Origin: Micromonospora sp. HNM0581 | GTDB lineage: Bacteria; Actinomycetota; Actinomycetes; Mycobacteriales; Micromonosporaceae | Length of the DNA stretch: 64,000 nt | Direction: 5' to 3' | Assembly: GCF_012726175.1 (NCBI RefSeq) | Contig: NZ_JAASAD010000009.1 | Location: forward strand, 124,001-188,000 | Part shown: one piece after another, positions 43,579 to 52,895 of the stretch | Layout of the letters: each line of letters begins with the position of its first letter | Position numbering within the stretch: position 1 is the stretch's first letter | Notes under the pieces: generated by a model | Seen by the model: the letters and a program-made list of their open reading frames with translations, nothing else | Databases searched by the model: none | Told to the model about the DNA's origin: nothing | Made by a program: the position numbers and the translations under genes

Positions 43579-44958
43579 GTGTCTGATCTGTCCCGGATCG
43601 TGAAGGCGTACGACGTCCGTGGAACGGTGCCGGACCAGTGGGACGAGCGTGTCGCCGGTGCGCTCGGCGTCGCCTTCGCCCAGATGCTCGACGTCGCCGG
43701 TGAGCCGGGGCAGGCGGTGCTGATCGGGCATGACATGCGGGCCTCCGGTCCCGGTCTGGCTGCCGCCTTCGCCACCGGGGTACGTGCCGAGGGACGGCCG
43801 GTCATCGAGATCGGGCTCGCCTCGACCGACATGGTCTACTACGCCTCTGGTGCGCTCGGGTTGCCCGGGGCGATGTTCACCGCGAGTCACAACCCGGCGC
43901 AGTACAACGGCATCAAGCTGTGCCACGCCGGTGCGCGTCCCGTCGGACAGGACAGCGGCCTGGCCGAGGTGCGTGACCGGGCCCAGGCCCTGCTCGACAA
44001 GGACGAACCCCTCGGTGAGCCGACCGCACCGACCCAGCGGCGCGATCTGCTGCCCGACTACGCGGCACACCTGCGCACACTGGTGGACCTTCGCGGCATC
44101 CGGCCGCTGACCGTGGTGGTCGACGCCGGCAACGGGATGGGTGGACACACCGTGCCGAGTGTGCTCGGCGACGTCGCCCTGGCGGCTCTGCCGCTGCGGA
44201 TCGTGCCGTTGTACTTCGAACTGGACGGGACGTTCCCCAACCACGAGGCCAACCCGTTGGATCCGGCCAACCTGGTCGACCTGCAACGCGCGGTGGTGAC
44301 GCACGGCGCGGACATCGGTCTGGCGTTCGACGGGGACGCCGACCGGTGCTTCGTGGTCGACGAGCGCGGTGAGCCGGTCTCGCCGTCGGCGATCACCGCG
44401 TTGGTGGCTGCTCGGGAGTTGGCCAAGCATCCCGGTTCGACGGTGATCCACAATCTGATCACCTCCAGCGCGGTGCCCGAGATCATCCGCGAGCACGGCG
44501 GTGAGCCGGTGGTGGCCCGGGTGGGCCACTCCTTCATCAAGGCCGAGATGGCGCGTACCAACGCGGTCTTCGGGGGGGAGCATTCGGCGCACTACTACTT
44601 CCGGGACTTCTGGTTCGCCGACACCGGGATGCTGGCGGCGATGCACACGCTGGCGGCGCTCGGTGAGCAGCCGCTGCCGCTGTCCACGCTGGCCGCCGAG
44701 TATGAGCGGTACGTCGCCTCCGGCGAGATCAACTCGACGGTGGCGGACCAGGCGGCGAAGGTTGCCGAGGTACGCGCCGCGTACCCGGACGCCGACGCCG
44801 ACGAGATGGACGGGCTCACCCTGCGCTTTCCTGACGGGGCGTGGTTCAACCTGCGCGCTTCGAACACCGAGCCGCTGCTGCGGCTCAACGTCGAGGCACC
44901 GAGCGCCGGGCGGATGACCGCGCTGCGTGACGAGGTGCTGGACGTGGTTCGCCGATAA
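43579..44958 (+). CDS. manB: Phosphomannomutase/phosphoglucomutase
   Basis: This enzyme converts mannose-6-phosphate to mannose-1-phosphate (often also glucose phosphates). The 459-residue alpha-D-phosphohexomutase has all four domains: start IVKAYDVRGTVPDQ, the phosphoserine loop TASHNPAQYNG (Ser103), the metal loop GLAFDGDADRCFVVD, the sugar-binding GGEHSAHYYF loop, and the phosphate-binding RASNTEPLLRLNVEAP. GTG 43579 is chosen over upstream starts because GAGGAG lies 9 nt before it; a TACGCT -10 lies around 43535-43540. It heads the row manB, Trm112-like, SIS, manA, which supplies mannose phosphates for GDP-mannose made by the 16.6-kb gene. Confidence 0.95.
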   Translation: MSDLSRIVKAYDVRGTVPDQWDERVAGALGVAFAQMLDVAGEPGQAVLIGHDMRASGPGLAAAFATGVRAEGRPVIEIGLASTDMVYYASGALGLPGAMFTASHNPAQYNGIKLCHAGARPVGQDSGLAEVRDRAQALLDKDEPLGEPTAPTQRRDLLPDYAAHLRTLVDLRGIRPLTVVVDAGNGMGGHTVPSVLGDVALAALPLRIVPLYFELDGTFPNHEANPLDPANLVDLQRAVVTHGADIGLAFDGDADRCFVVDERGEPVSPSAITALVAARELAKHPGSTVIHNLITSSAVPEIIREHGGEPVVARVGHSFIKAEMARTNAVFGGEHSAHYYFRDFWFADTGMLAAMHTLAALGEQPLPLSTLAAEYERYVASGEINSTVADQAAKVAEVRAAYPDADADEMDGLTLRFPDGAWFNLRASNTEPLLRLNVEAPSAGRMTALRDEVLDVVRR

Positions 44959-45019
44959 GATCGCCCGCGCCGGTCGGCACCCCCGACCGGTGAAGCCGCC
45001 CCGTGGAAGGAGCCGCGCA

Positions 45020-45202
45020 GTGGCCCTCGATCCGCAGTTGCTGGAAATCCTCGCCTGCCCGGACACACACCATGCCCCGCTCACCTACAGGGCGCCGGAC
45101 CAGACGCTGACCTGCACCGAGTGTGGCCGGATCTTCGAGGTCCGCGACGACGTGCCGGTGCTGCTGCTGGACGAGGCGCGTGGCCCTGCGGAGGGATCGT
45201 GA
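45020..45202 (+). CDS. Trm112 family protein
   Basis: A 60-residue zinc-binding protein: ILACPDTHHAPL (Cys13, with His16/His17 in the place of the second Cys) and LTCTECGRIFEV (Cys32, Cys35), then DDVPVLLLDEA. Trm112-type proteins activate methyltransferases in eukaryotes and archaea; the bacterial relatives' role is unknown. The GTG at 45020 has AAGGAG 8 nt upstream. Its stop overlaps the SIS-domain gene start by 4 bp. The order phosphomannomutase, Trm112-like, SIS, manA is also known from mycobacteria. Confidence 0.88.
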   Translation: MALDPQLLEILACPDTHHAPLTYRAPDQTLTCTECGRIFEVRDDVPVLLLDEARGPAEGS

Positions 45203-46395
45203 TCGAGGGGACGGCCGGCGTCAGCGGACACCGCAACGCCGACGAAAGACTGCTCGACGACCCGCAGGCCCTCGCCGAGCGCGATCCGGGTGGCATGTTG
45301 CGCCACACCGCGTCGGCAGGCGCACAGGTACGCGAGTCGGCGGCCCTGGCCGCCGAGGCGAATCTCTCCGTGCTCGCCGACGAGGGTCGTCCCCGGGCGG
45401 TGGTGATCGCCGGCATCGGCACCGCCGGACGTACCGGTGACGTGCTGGCAACGGTCGCCGGGCCGCGCTGCCCGGTTCCGGTCATCGCACACCGCAGCGC
45501 CGGTGTACCAGGCTGGGTCGGCGCGGCGGACGTGGTGATCGCGATCAGCGCTTCGGGCCGCAGCCCGGAGGCGTTGGGCGCGGCGGAGGCTGCCCACCGC
45601 CGGGGCGCCCGCCTGGTGGCGGTCGGCCCGGCGGACTCGCAACTTCACTCGGTCGCCGAGCGGGCCCGCGCCCCGTTCATCCCGGTGCCCCGGCGGGCAC
45701 CTGCGCGGGCCAGTCTCTGGGGGCTGACCGTGCCGGTCCTGCTGGCCGCCCGGGCGCTCGGGCTGGTCAAGGTCAACGAGGCGGACCTGGCCGAGACGGC
45801 GGCCCGGCTGGACGCCGACGCGGATCGTAGTCGCCCGACGGCGGAGTCCTTCGTCAATCCGGCGAAGTCCCTGGCCCTCGGGCTGGCCGGGTCGGTTCCG
45901 ATCGTGTGGGGCTCGTCGCCGTTGGCCTCGGTCGCCGCCCGTCGTTTCGGCGACACCTTGTCGGCGAACGCCCGGTATCCGGTGGTCACCGGCGCGCTCG
46001 GCGAGGCCGGTCGGGGCCGCGTCGGACTCCTCGACGGTGTTTTCGGTGGCCTCGCCGAGGGGGAGCGGGACATCTTCGCCGATCCCGACGAGTCGGAGGG
46101 CGAAGGTACCCGCCTGCGGCTGGTGCTGCTGCGTGACGGTGGCCTCAACGCCGATGACGACGCCGACGAGCCCTTGGCCGTCGAGGAGCGGCGCGCGGAT
46201 GCGGTGCAGACTCTCGCCGAGCGGCGGGGCGTCCGGTGCGACGTGGTCACCGCCGAGGGTGGTTCGGCACTGGAGCGGCTCGCTTCGCTGGTGGCGGTGC
46301 CGGACTTCGCGTCGATCTACCTCGCGTTGGCGCACGGCCTGGATCCGATGGCGGTGCCGGCGATCACCGAGATGAAGGAACTGGCCAACCAGTGA
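45199..46395 (+). CDS. SIS domain-containing protein (phosphosugar isomerase-like)
   Basis: A 398-residue protein with two SIS-like halves. VVIAGIGTAGRTGDVLATV (around 73-91) and VVIAISASGRSPEALGAAE are SIS phosphosugar-binding loops; the second half, from about IVWGSSPLASVAARRFGD, resembles the bifunctional phosphoglucose/phosphomannose isomerase C-terminal domain. The true substrate is unclear since a separate ManA follows; a regulatory or alternative isomerase role is possible. GTG 45199 overlaps the preceding stop (GTGA). Orthologues lie in the same place in mycobacteria. The last four bases overlap a possible small ORF. Confidence 0.82.
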   Translation: MIEGTAGVSGHRNADERLLDDPQALAERDPGGMLRHTASAGAQVRESAALAAEANLSVLADEGRPRAVVIAGIGTAGRTGDVLATVAGPRCPVPVIAHRSAGVPGWVGAADVVIAISASGRSPEALGAAEAAHRRGARLVAVGPADSQLHSVAERARAPFIPVPRRAPARASLWGLTVPVLLAARALGLVKVNEADLAETAARLDADADRSRPTAESFVNPAKSLALGLAGSVPIVWGSSPLASVAARRFGDTLSANARYPVVTGALGEAGRGRVGLLDGVFGGLAEGERDIFADPDESEGEGTRLRLVLLRDGGLNADDDADEPLAVEERRADAVQTLAERRGVRCDVVTAEGGSALERLASLVAVPDFASIYLALAHGLDPMAVPAITEMKELANQ

Positions 46396-46550
46396 GCACG
46401 CAGGGTGGCCCCGAGGTGATCACCGCCGCGTCGCTGGTCGGCGCCGGCATCGCCGGGACGGACGTGGTGTCTCCGCGGTCGGCGGGTCGGTCGTCGTCGA
46501 GGCTCATCGTGGTCGGGTCGGTCAGCATGTCCGGGCACGCTGGGCGCTGA
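46392..46550 (+). CDS. Possible 52-aa ORF between the SIS gene and manA
   Basis: A GTG at 46392 overlaps the stop of the SIS gene by 4 bp and the frame closes at 46550, three bases before the manA start. The product (STQGGPEVITAASLVGAGIAG... ending SMSGHAGR) is Gly/Ser/Val-rich with no family resemblance. The fit at both ends looks like translational coupling, but could be a by-product of an untranslated spacer. No ribosome-binding site was found. Confidence 0.35.
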   Translation: MSTQGGPEVITAASLVGAGIAGTDVVSPRSAGRSSSRLIVVGSVSMSGHAGR

Positions 46551-46553
46551 CCG

Positions 46554-47711
46554 GTGGAGGCACTGCACGGGCCGATCAGGAACTACGCGTGGGGTTCCCG
46601 GTCGGCGCTCGCCGAACTGCAGGGGCGGCCGGCACCGAGCGTGGCGCCCGAGGCGGAGCTGTGGTTGGGGGCGCATCCGTCCGCGCCGGCCGCCGTCGAG
46701 CGTGACGGTGAACGGGTCGCCCTCACCGAGGTACTCGCCGCCGAGCCCGTCCGGTGGCTCGGCCGGCCGGTACTCGACCGGTTCGGGCCCCGACTGCCGT
46801 TCCTGCTCAAGGTGCTGGCCGCGGCGGCCCCACTGAGCCTTCAGGCGCATCCGGACGCCGAGCAGGCGCGGACCGGCCACGCCGCCGAACAGCTCCGCTC
46901 CGGTGCACACCGCAACTACGTCGATCCCTTCCACAAGCCGGAGCTGCTGGTGGCGCTCGGGCCGATGGAGGCGCTTTGCGGGTTCCGGGAGCCTGGCGCC
47001 TCGGTGCGGGCGCTCGCCGCGTTGGGCGTACCGGAACTACGCCCGGTGATCGACGCGTTGGCCGGCGGGCCGGCGGGGCTCGCCGAGGCGGTACGTAGGC
47101 TGTTGGAATGGCCGACGGCGGAGCGTGCCGGCTTGGTGGCGGCGGCCCGGGGTGCTGACGGCCCGGACGCGGACCTGGTGGCGCTGCTGGCCGAGGCGTA
47201 CCCGGCCGATCCTGGAGTGCTTGTCGCGTTGCTGCTCAACCGGGTGCGACTCAACCCCGGTGAGGCGATCTGGATGCCGGCGGGGAACCTGCACGCCTAC
47301 CTGCGGGGCATCGGTGTGGAGGTGATGGCCGCCAGCGACAACGTGTTGCGGGGCGGGTTGACCCCGAAGCATGTGGACGTGGCCGAACTGCTGCGGGTGC
47401 TTCGTTTCGAGGTGCTCGACCGGCCGGTGGTCGCACCACGGGAGGTCGCTGGCGGGGTGGTGACCTGGGCGGTGCCGGTGGACGATTTCGCCCTGCACCG
47501 GGTGACCGTCGGAGACGGGCGACGCGAGGTGACGTTGGCGGTGGCGGGCCCGCGGGTGGTGCTGTGTACCGCGGGTCGGATCACCGTGACCGACGGTTCG
47601 GCGTCGGTGACCCTCGGGCCCGGCCGGGCCGGGGTCGGGCCGGCCGCAGCCGGTGCACTCACGGTCACCGGGGAGGGTGAGACGTATATCGCCTCGACTG
47701 GCTTGGCCTGA
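46554..47711 (+). CDS. manA: Mannose-6-phosphate isomerase, class I
   Basis: This enzyme interconverts fructose-6-phosphate and mannose-6-phosphate, feeding GDP-mannose synthesis. The 385-residue cupin-type protein has the zinc-ligand segments LSLQAHPDAEQA (His99 region) and DPFHKPELLVALGPMEALCGF (Glu130), and a later NLHAYLRGIGVEVMAASDNVLRGGLTPK block that closes the active site. All class I features are present. The GTG at 46554 begins with LHGPIRNYAWGSRSAL, the canonical N-terminus. The gene is followed by a 290-bp region and then ahcY on the same strand. Confidence 0.95.
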   Translation: MEALHGPIRNYAWGSRSALAELQGRPAPSVAPEAELWLGAHPSAPAAVERDGERVALTEVLAAEPVRWLGRPVLDRFGPRLPFLLKVLAAAAPLSLQAHPDAEQARTGHAAEQLRSGAHRNYVDPFHKPELLVALGPMEALCGFREPGASVRALAALGVPELRPVIDALAGGPAGLAEAVRRLLEWPTAERAGLVAAARGADGPDADLVALLAEAYPADPGVLVALLLNRVRLNPGEAIWMPAGNLHAYLRGIGVEVMAASDNVLRGGLTPKHVDVAELLRVLRFEVLDRPVVAPREVAGGVVTWAVPVDDFALHRVTVGDGRREVTLAVAGPRVVLCTAGRITVTDGSASVTLGPGRAGVGPAAAGALTVTGEGETYIASTGLA

Positions 47712-47772
47712 GACCGTTGCGAGTCGAATTCCGATCTTCGCCGACCGATGAGCCCGAATTTTCCGGAATGAC

Positions 47773-47801
47773 TTGACTTGCAACTTGCTTAGTGTGACTC
47801 T
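47773..47801 (+). promoter_or_regulatory. Predicted ahcY promoter with iterated ACTTG
   Basis: TTGACT (47773-47778) and GACTCT (47796-47801) are separated by 17 bp in a clearly AT-rich patch. ACTTG occurs three times (47771, 47776, 47783) over the -35 region, suggesting a regulator site. The following 200-nt leader contains GCGGGGGAACCAAA and GC-rich inverted repeats, so a structured RNA leader is possible. Confidence 0.45.
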
Positions 47802-48001
47802 ATGGGTGCGTAGCGTTATCGCGACGATGGTCCGAGAACGCGCGGGGGAACCAAACCGGGGGGATGCGCGGGGCGGGCGGCGTTGGACGGCACACGTCCA
47901 CACCGGCCGCCCCGTGCGCTGTCCGTGACTGGCCCGCCCGGCCACCGTCAACGCGCGTAAGGTGGGAGGTTGCGCAGCACCATCGTCCGACAGGAGCTTT
48001 C

Positions 48002-49501
<1,500 letters not shown>

Positions 49502-49510
49502 GCGGCGCCG

Positions 49511-49553
49511 TCACCTCCGGGGCCGACCGCGTAGCGGCCGGGCCCGGAGGTGA
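49511..49553. terminator. Bidirectional hairpin terminator after ahcY
   Basis: TCACCTCCGGG (49511-49521) and CCCGGAGGTGA (49543-49553) form an 11-bp stem, with an inner GGCCG/CGGCC stem. The outer arm sequence is almost the same as in the terminator at 10961-11000. Confidence 0.75.
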
Positions 49554-49565
49554 TCGTGACGTGGG

Positions 49566-49721
49566 TCAGCGTGGACGGCGGTGGCGGGTGGGACGGATCC
49601 AGGTCCAGACACACCAGAGCAACCATGCCACCGACACCAGTGCCGCCAGGGTGCGCAGCCGCAGCGCGCTGAGCAGCAGCACCACCGCCAGCACCGTCAG
49701 CCACGGTCCGAGTCCCCTCAT
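49566..49721 (-). CDS. 51-aa two-helix membrane microprotein
   Basis: The ATG at 49721 overlaps the RDD gene's TGA by 4 bp (ATGA). The product MRGLGPWLTVLAVVLLLSAL... has two hydrophobic stretches (about 5-20 and 24-41) joined by RLRT, and a basic tail (RPTRHRRPR), so it should sit in the membrane with both ends on one side. I do not recognise it. The overlap with the RDD gene suggests the two proteins are made together. Confidence 0.65.
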   Translation of the reverse strand: MRGLGPWLTVLAVVLLLSALRLRTLAALVSVAWLLWCVWTWIRPTRHRRPR

Positions 49722-50611
49722 GTCGATCTCCCAGGTGGATCGTCGGGCGGCACGCTCCGAAGCTGCGGCCACAGCGCCTCGGTGAGCGTACGTTCACCGG
49801 CGAGCAGGCGGCGGGCCCGTCGATGCCGCTCGGTCATGACGGCGGTCAGGTACGTCACCTCCGGCTGCCCGTCCGGTGGCGGCGGGCAGGTCGCCGCGGC
49901 GACCTGCCGCCACAGCAGCCGGGCCAACTCGTCGCGCGCCGGCTGGCTGAAATCGTCGGCCCTGGCCAGGTACTGCCGGACGGCCAGCGCCAGCTCCCCG
50001 TCCAGCCGGCTCAGATCCAGCGAGGACGCCCAACCGGTCAGCTCCGGCGCGACCGCCGGGACCGGCCGCCACCTCGTCGCGGGGCGGGTGTGCACCACTA
50101 GGGTGCCCGCCGCCAGGTCACCGAGACGCCTGCCCCGGGTGTCGCTGAGCATCACGGTCAGTCCGACCGCCCAGGACAGTAGGGGCAACACCAGCCCCGG
50201 CCACTCCACGGCGACTCCGACGAGCGCCCGGGTCAGCGACTGCCGGAACCCGACTGGGGCGCCGTCGAGGCTCACCACCCGTAGCCCGACCGCCGCCTTG
50301 CCCGGTGTGCGCCCGTCGTTGAACTGTTCGCAGAGCACCGGATAGCCGACCAGCAGCAGCACCAGCCCGACGGTGAGCAGGGCTCGTTCCATCGCCGCGT
50401 CGAGGACCCCGTACGGCAGAGCTGCCAGGACCAGACCGGTGAGCGCGGCGAGGAGCAGCCCGGCCACCAGCTGCACCAGCACGTCGAGCAGGAGAGCGAG
50501 TGCGCGGGAGCCGATCCGGGCGGCACGGACATCCAACTCGACACCTTCGCCGCTGACCAGCCCGGCGTCACCCCAGTTCGGGGCAGCCCACGCTCGCGCC
50601 GCTGTGCTCAC
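49718..50611 (-). CDS. RDD family membrane protein
   Basis: A protein of about 297 residues. The RDD domain (about 15-170) begins VELDVRAARIGSRALALLLDVLVQLVAG, with the defining Arg and Asp, contains three membrane helices and FNDGRTPGKAAVGLRVV, and ends with LSDTRGRRLGDLAAGTLVV. The C-terminal 130 residues are soluble and helical (SSLDLSRLDGELALAVRQYLARADDFSQPARDELARLL). The function is unknown; RDD proteins can act in ion transport. GTG 50611 is chosen tentatively; GTG 50626 is the alternative, and neither has a good ribosome-binding site. It is divergent from the spoIIM-like gene, a pairing known elsewhere with MoxR/DUF58 genes. Confidence 0.85.
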   Translation of the reverse strand: MSTAARAWAAPNWGDAGLVSGEGVELDVRAARIGSRALALLLDVLVQLVAGLLLAALTGLVLAALPYGVLDAAMERALLTVGLVLLLVGYPVLCEQFNDGRTPGKAAVGLRVVSLDGAPVGFRQSLTRALVGVAVEWPGLVLPLLSWAVGLTVMLSDTRGRRLGDLAAGTLVVHTRPATRWRPVPAVAPELTGWASSLDLSRLDGELALAVRQYLARADDFSQPARDELARLLWRQVAAATCPPPPDGQPEVTYLTAVMTERHRRARRLLAGERTLTEALWPQLRSVPPDDPPGRST

Positions 50612-50626
50612 CCCGACAGTGAACAC

Positions 50627-50632
50627 TATGAT
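50627..50632 (+). promoter_or_regulatory. Predicted -10 element (TATGAT) of the SpoIIM-like gene
   Basis: TATGAT, the closest match to consensus in this divergent region, lies 20 bp before GTG 50653; GGAGGTGG is the ribosome-binding site in between. Confidence 0.4.
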
Positions 50633-50652
50633 CGCGCGATCGGAGGTGGCTG

Positions 50653-51618
50653 GTGGATGTCGACGCGTACGTCGCGGAGCACGGCGGGCAGTGGCGCCGG
50701 CTGAAACAGCTCTCGGATCAGCGTCGGCTCGACCCGGCCGAGGTCGACGAGCTGGTCGCGCTCTACCAGCGGGCCACCACTCAACTGTCGGTGCTGCGTA
50801 GCCGCTCGCCGGACCCGGCGCTGGTGAGTGAGCTGTCCCAGACCGTGTTGCGGGGGCGGGCGCGGCTGACCGGTCGGCCCCGTCACTTCTGGCCGGACAT
50901 ACGACGATTCCTGCTGGTGGGCCTGCCCGGTGCGATCTGGCGGGCGGCACCGTGGTGGTGTGCGGTGGCGACCACTTTCACCCTGCTCACTTTCGCCCTG
51001 ATGTGGTTCGTGGCGGACGATCCGGAGACGGCGGCGGCGTTCGTCGGCGACGACGAGGCCGCCAAGCTGGTCGAGTCCGGCTTCGCCGGCTACTACACGG
51101 AGTTCTCGGCACCGACGTTCGCCTTCCACCTGTGGACGCACAACGCGTGGCTGGCAGCGAAGTGTCTGGCGGCGGGGGTGCTGATCGTGCCCGTCGGCTA
51201 CCTGCTCTGGCAGAACGCGATGAACATCGGTGTGGTCGGTGGAGTGATGGTCTCCTACGGCCGGGGCGACGTCTTCTTCGGCCTGATCACCCCGCACGGG
51301 CTGTTGGAGCTGACCGGGGTGTTCGTCGCGGCCGGAGTCGGGCTGCGTGTCGGGTGGGCGTGGATCGCACCGTCGGAGCAGTTGACCCGAGGGCAGGCGG
51401 TGACCCGGGCAGGACGCGACGGCGTTCTGGTAGCGGTGGGCCTGGTCGCCCTCTTCGCCGTCTCGGCGGCGATCGAGGCCTTCGTCACCCCCGCTCCGCT
51501 GCCGACCGCCCTACGCGTCGCCATAGGCGTCACCACCTGGCTGGCCTTCCTCGCCTACGTCCTTCTTCTCGGCCCCCACGGCCGGGGTGGGGTGGATGGG
51601 GATCTGAGAGTCAGGTAG
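50653..51618 (+). CDS. Stage II sporulation protein M family (SpoIIM/DUF95)
   Basis: A 321-residue membrane protein. The N-terminal 90 residues are soluble and helical (HGGQWRRLKQLSDQRRLDPAEVDELVALYQR); about five membrane helices follow, with the family motif AFHLWTHNAWLAAKCLAAG and GLITPHGLLELTGVFVAAGVGLRVGWAWI. SpoIIM in Bacillus works with SpoIIP/SpoIID in peptidoglycan degradation, but this broader family is present in bacteria without endospores and its role there is unknown. GGAGGTGG precedes the GTG start. Its 3' end overlaps the convergent DUF58 gene by 64 bp. Confidence 0.9.
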   Translation: MDVDAYVAEHGGQWRRLKQLSDQRRLDPAEVDELVALYQRATTQLSVLRSRSPDPALVSELSQTVLRGRARLTGRPRHFWPDIRRFLLVGLPGAIWRAAPWWCAVATTFTLLTFALMWFVADDPETAAAFVGDDEAAKLVESGFAGYYTEFSAPTFAFHLWTHNAWLAAKCLAAGVLIVPVGYLLWQNAMNIGVVGGVMVSYGRGDVFFGLITPHGLLELTGVFVAAGVGLRVGWAWIAPSEQLTRGQAVTRAGRDGVLVAVGLVALFAVSAAIEAFVTPAPLPTALRVAIGVTTWLAFLAYVLLLGPHGRGGVDGDLRVR

Positions 51619-52895
51619 GCGTCGGCCAGGGCCGGGGCCAGGTGGGTGGCGGGGGCGTCCACCACTGTGACGTCGTGGCGGGTGAGTGTCCGGGTGAGGC
51701 GGTCGCCGTCGGCCAACGTACGCCAGGCGGCTGCCGCGGCGTACGCGTCCGCCGGGTTCCGCGGGGCTACGGAGGTGAGGCTGGCCAGCACCGGATCCTG
51801 CGCCGCGGCCACCAACACCCGGTGTCGGGCGGCCAACCGTGGCAGAACCGGCAGCAGGCCCTCGCCGAGCGCACCGGGTTCCAGGGCGGTGAGCAGCACG
51901 ACCAGGCTCCGCGGACGGTACGGTCGGAGCAGCTCGCCGGCGATCAGCCGGAAGTCGGTCTCCACCAGCGCGGGTTGCAGCGGGGCCAACGCGTGCGCCA
52001 GCCGGCTCCACTGGCCCGGTCGTTCGACACCACCGACCGAGGCCCGGGTGATCGCGTCCACCGCGAGCACGTCCACCCGGTCGCCGGCCCGCGTCGCCAG
52101 TGCGCCGAGCAACAGCGCCGCCTCGATGGAGGCGTCCAACCGTGGTTCGTCGCCGACCCGTACCGCCGAGGTACGCCCGGTGTCCAGTACGCAGATCAGC
52201 TGCCGGTCCCGCTCCGGACGCCAGGTGCGGACGAGTACCTCGGCCCGTCGGGCGCTGGCTCGCCAGTCGATGGAGCGTACGTCGTCGCCGGACACGTACT
52301 CCCGTAACGCGTCGAACTCGGCGCCCGGCCCTCGTCCCCGGCCCGGTTGGCTGCCGTCGATGACGCGCAGCCGCGACAGCCGCTCCGGCAGGTGTCGCCG
52401 AGAGTCGAAACGGGGTAGCACCCGTACGGTCCACGGTGGCGTGGCGGGCCGACCGTCCCGCTGCCGGAACGCCAGCCCGAGCGGCCCGAACGAGCGGACG
52501 GTCAGCGCCACTGCAGGTCGGTCTCCCCGCCGGGTGGGAGTGAGGTGGTTGGGTAGCGTGAGCACCGCACCGGGTGCGGCGCGCACCAGCCGGGTCGGCG
52601 GCACTTCGGGCCGGGCCCCGGCCGACGGCACCCAGGCGTCACGGACCACGGCCCGCAGTGGCCGGTGGGAACCGTTGTGCAGGTGGAGGTCGACGATGGC
52701 GGTGCCACCGAATCGTACGGTCCGTTCACCGGCGCGTTCGGCGGTCAGTGTTCTCAGCGGAGCGGCGAGCGTGACGTCGACGACGACCAGCAGCAGTACC
52801 ACAGCGGCCATCACCACCACCCCGACGAAGGGTGCCGGCCACAGCGGCAGCGTCAACGCACCCACCGCGACCAGCGCCGCCACCCGCCAGGTCAT
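51555..52895 (-). CDS. DUF58 domain-containing protein
   Basis: A 446-residue membrane protein. Two N-terminal hydrophobic segments (about 5-45) anchor it; a beta-rich region follows; the DUF58 signature is FDALREYVSGDDVRSIDWRASAR (about 194-216), then a von Willebrand A-like fold beginning ICVLDTGRTSAVRVGD, in which the MIDAS DxS appears as DTG. DUF58 proteins are partners of MoxR ATPases, thought to assist metal-dependent or envelope complexes. ATG 52895 overlaps the moxR stop (ATGA). Codon 197 is a TTA (52305-52307). The end overlaps spoIIM. Confidence 0.92.
   Translation of the reverse strand: MTWRVAALVAVGALTLPLWPAPFVGVVVMAAVVLLLVVVDVTLAAPLRTLTAERAGERTVRFGGTAIVDLHLHNGSHRPLRAVVRDAWVPSAGARPEVPPTRLVRAAPGAVLTLPNHLTPTRRGDRPAVALTVRSFGPLGLAFRQRDGRPATPPWTVRVLPRFDSRRHLPERLSRLRVIDGSQPGRGRGPGAEFDALREYVSGDDVRSIDWRASARRAEVLVRTWRPERDRQLICVLDTGRTSAVRVGDEPRLDASIEAALLLGALATRAGDRVDVLAVDAITRASVGGVERPGQWSRLAHALAPLQPALVETDFRLIAGELLRPYRPRSLVVLLTALEPGALGEGLLPVLPRLAARHRVLVAAAQDPVLASLTSVAPRNPADAYAAAAAWRTLADGDRLTRTLTRHDVTVVDAPATHLAPALADAYLTLRSPSTPPRPWGPRRRT

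Noticed and set aside
47820..47900. c-di-AMP (ydaO) or SAH riboswitch call upstream of ahcY
   Set aside because: Only one short core resembles ydaO; the other conserved blocks and SAH-riboswitch motifs are not evident, so I list it only as a question.
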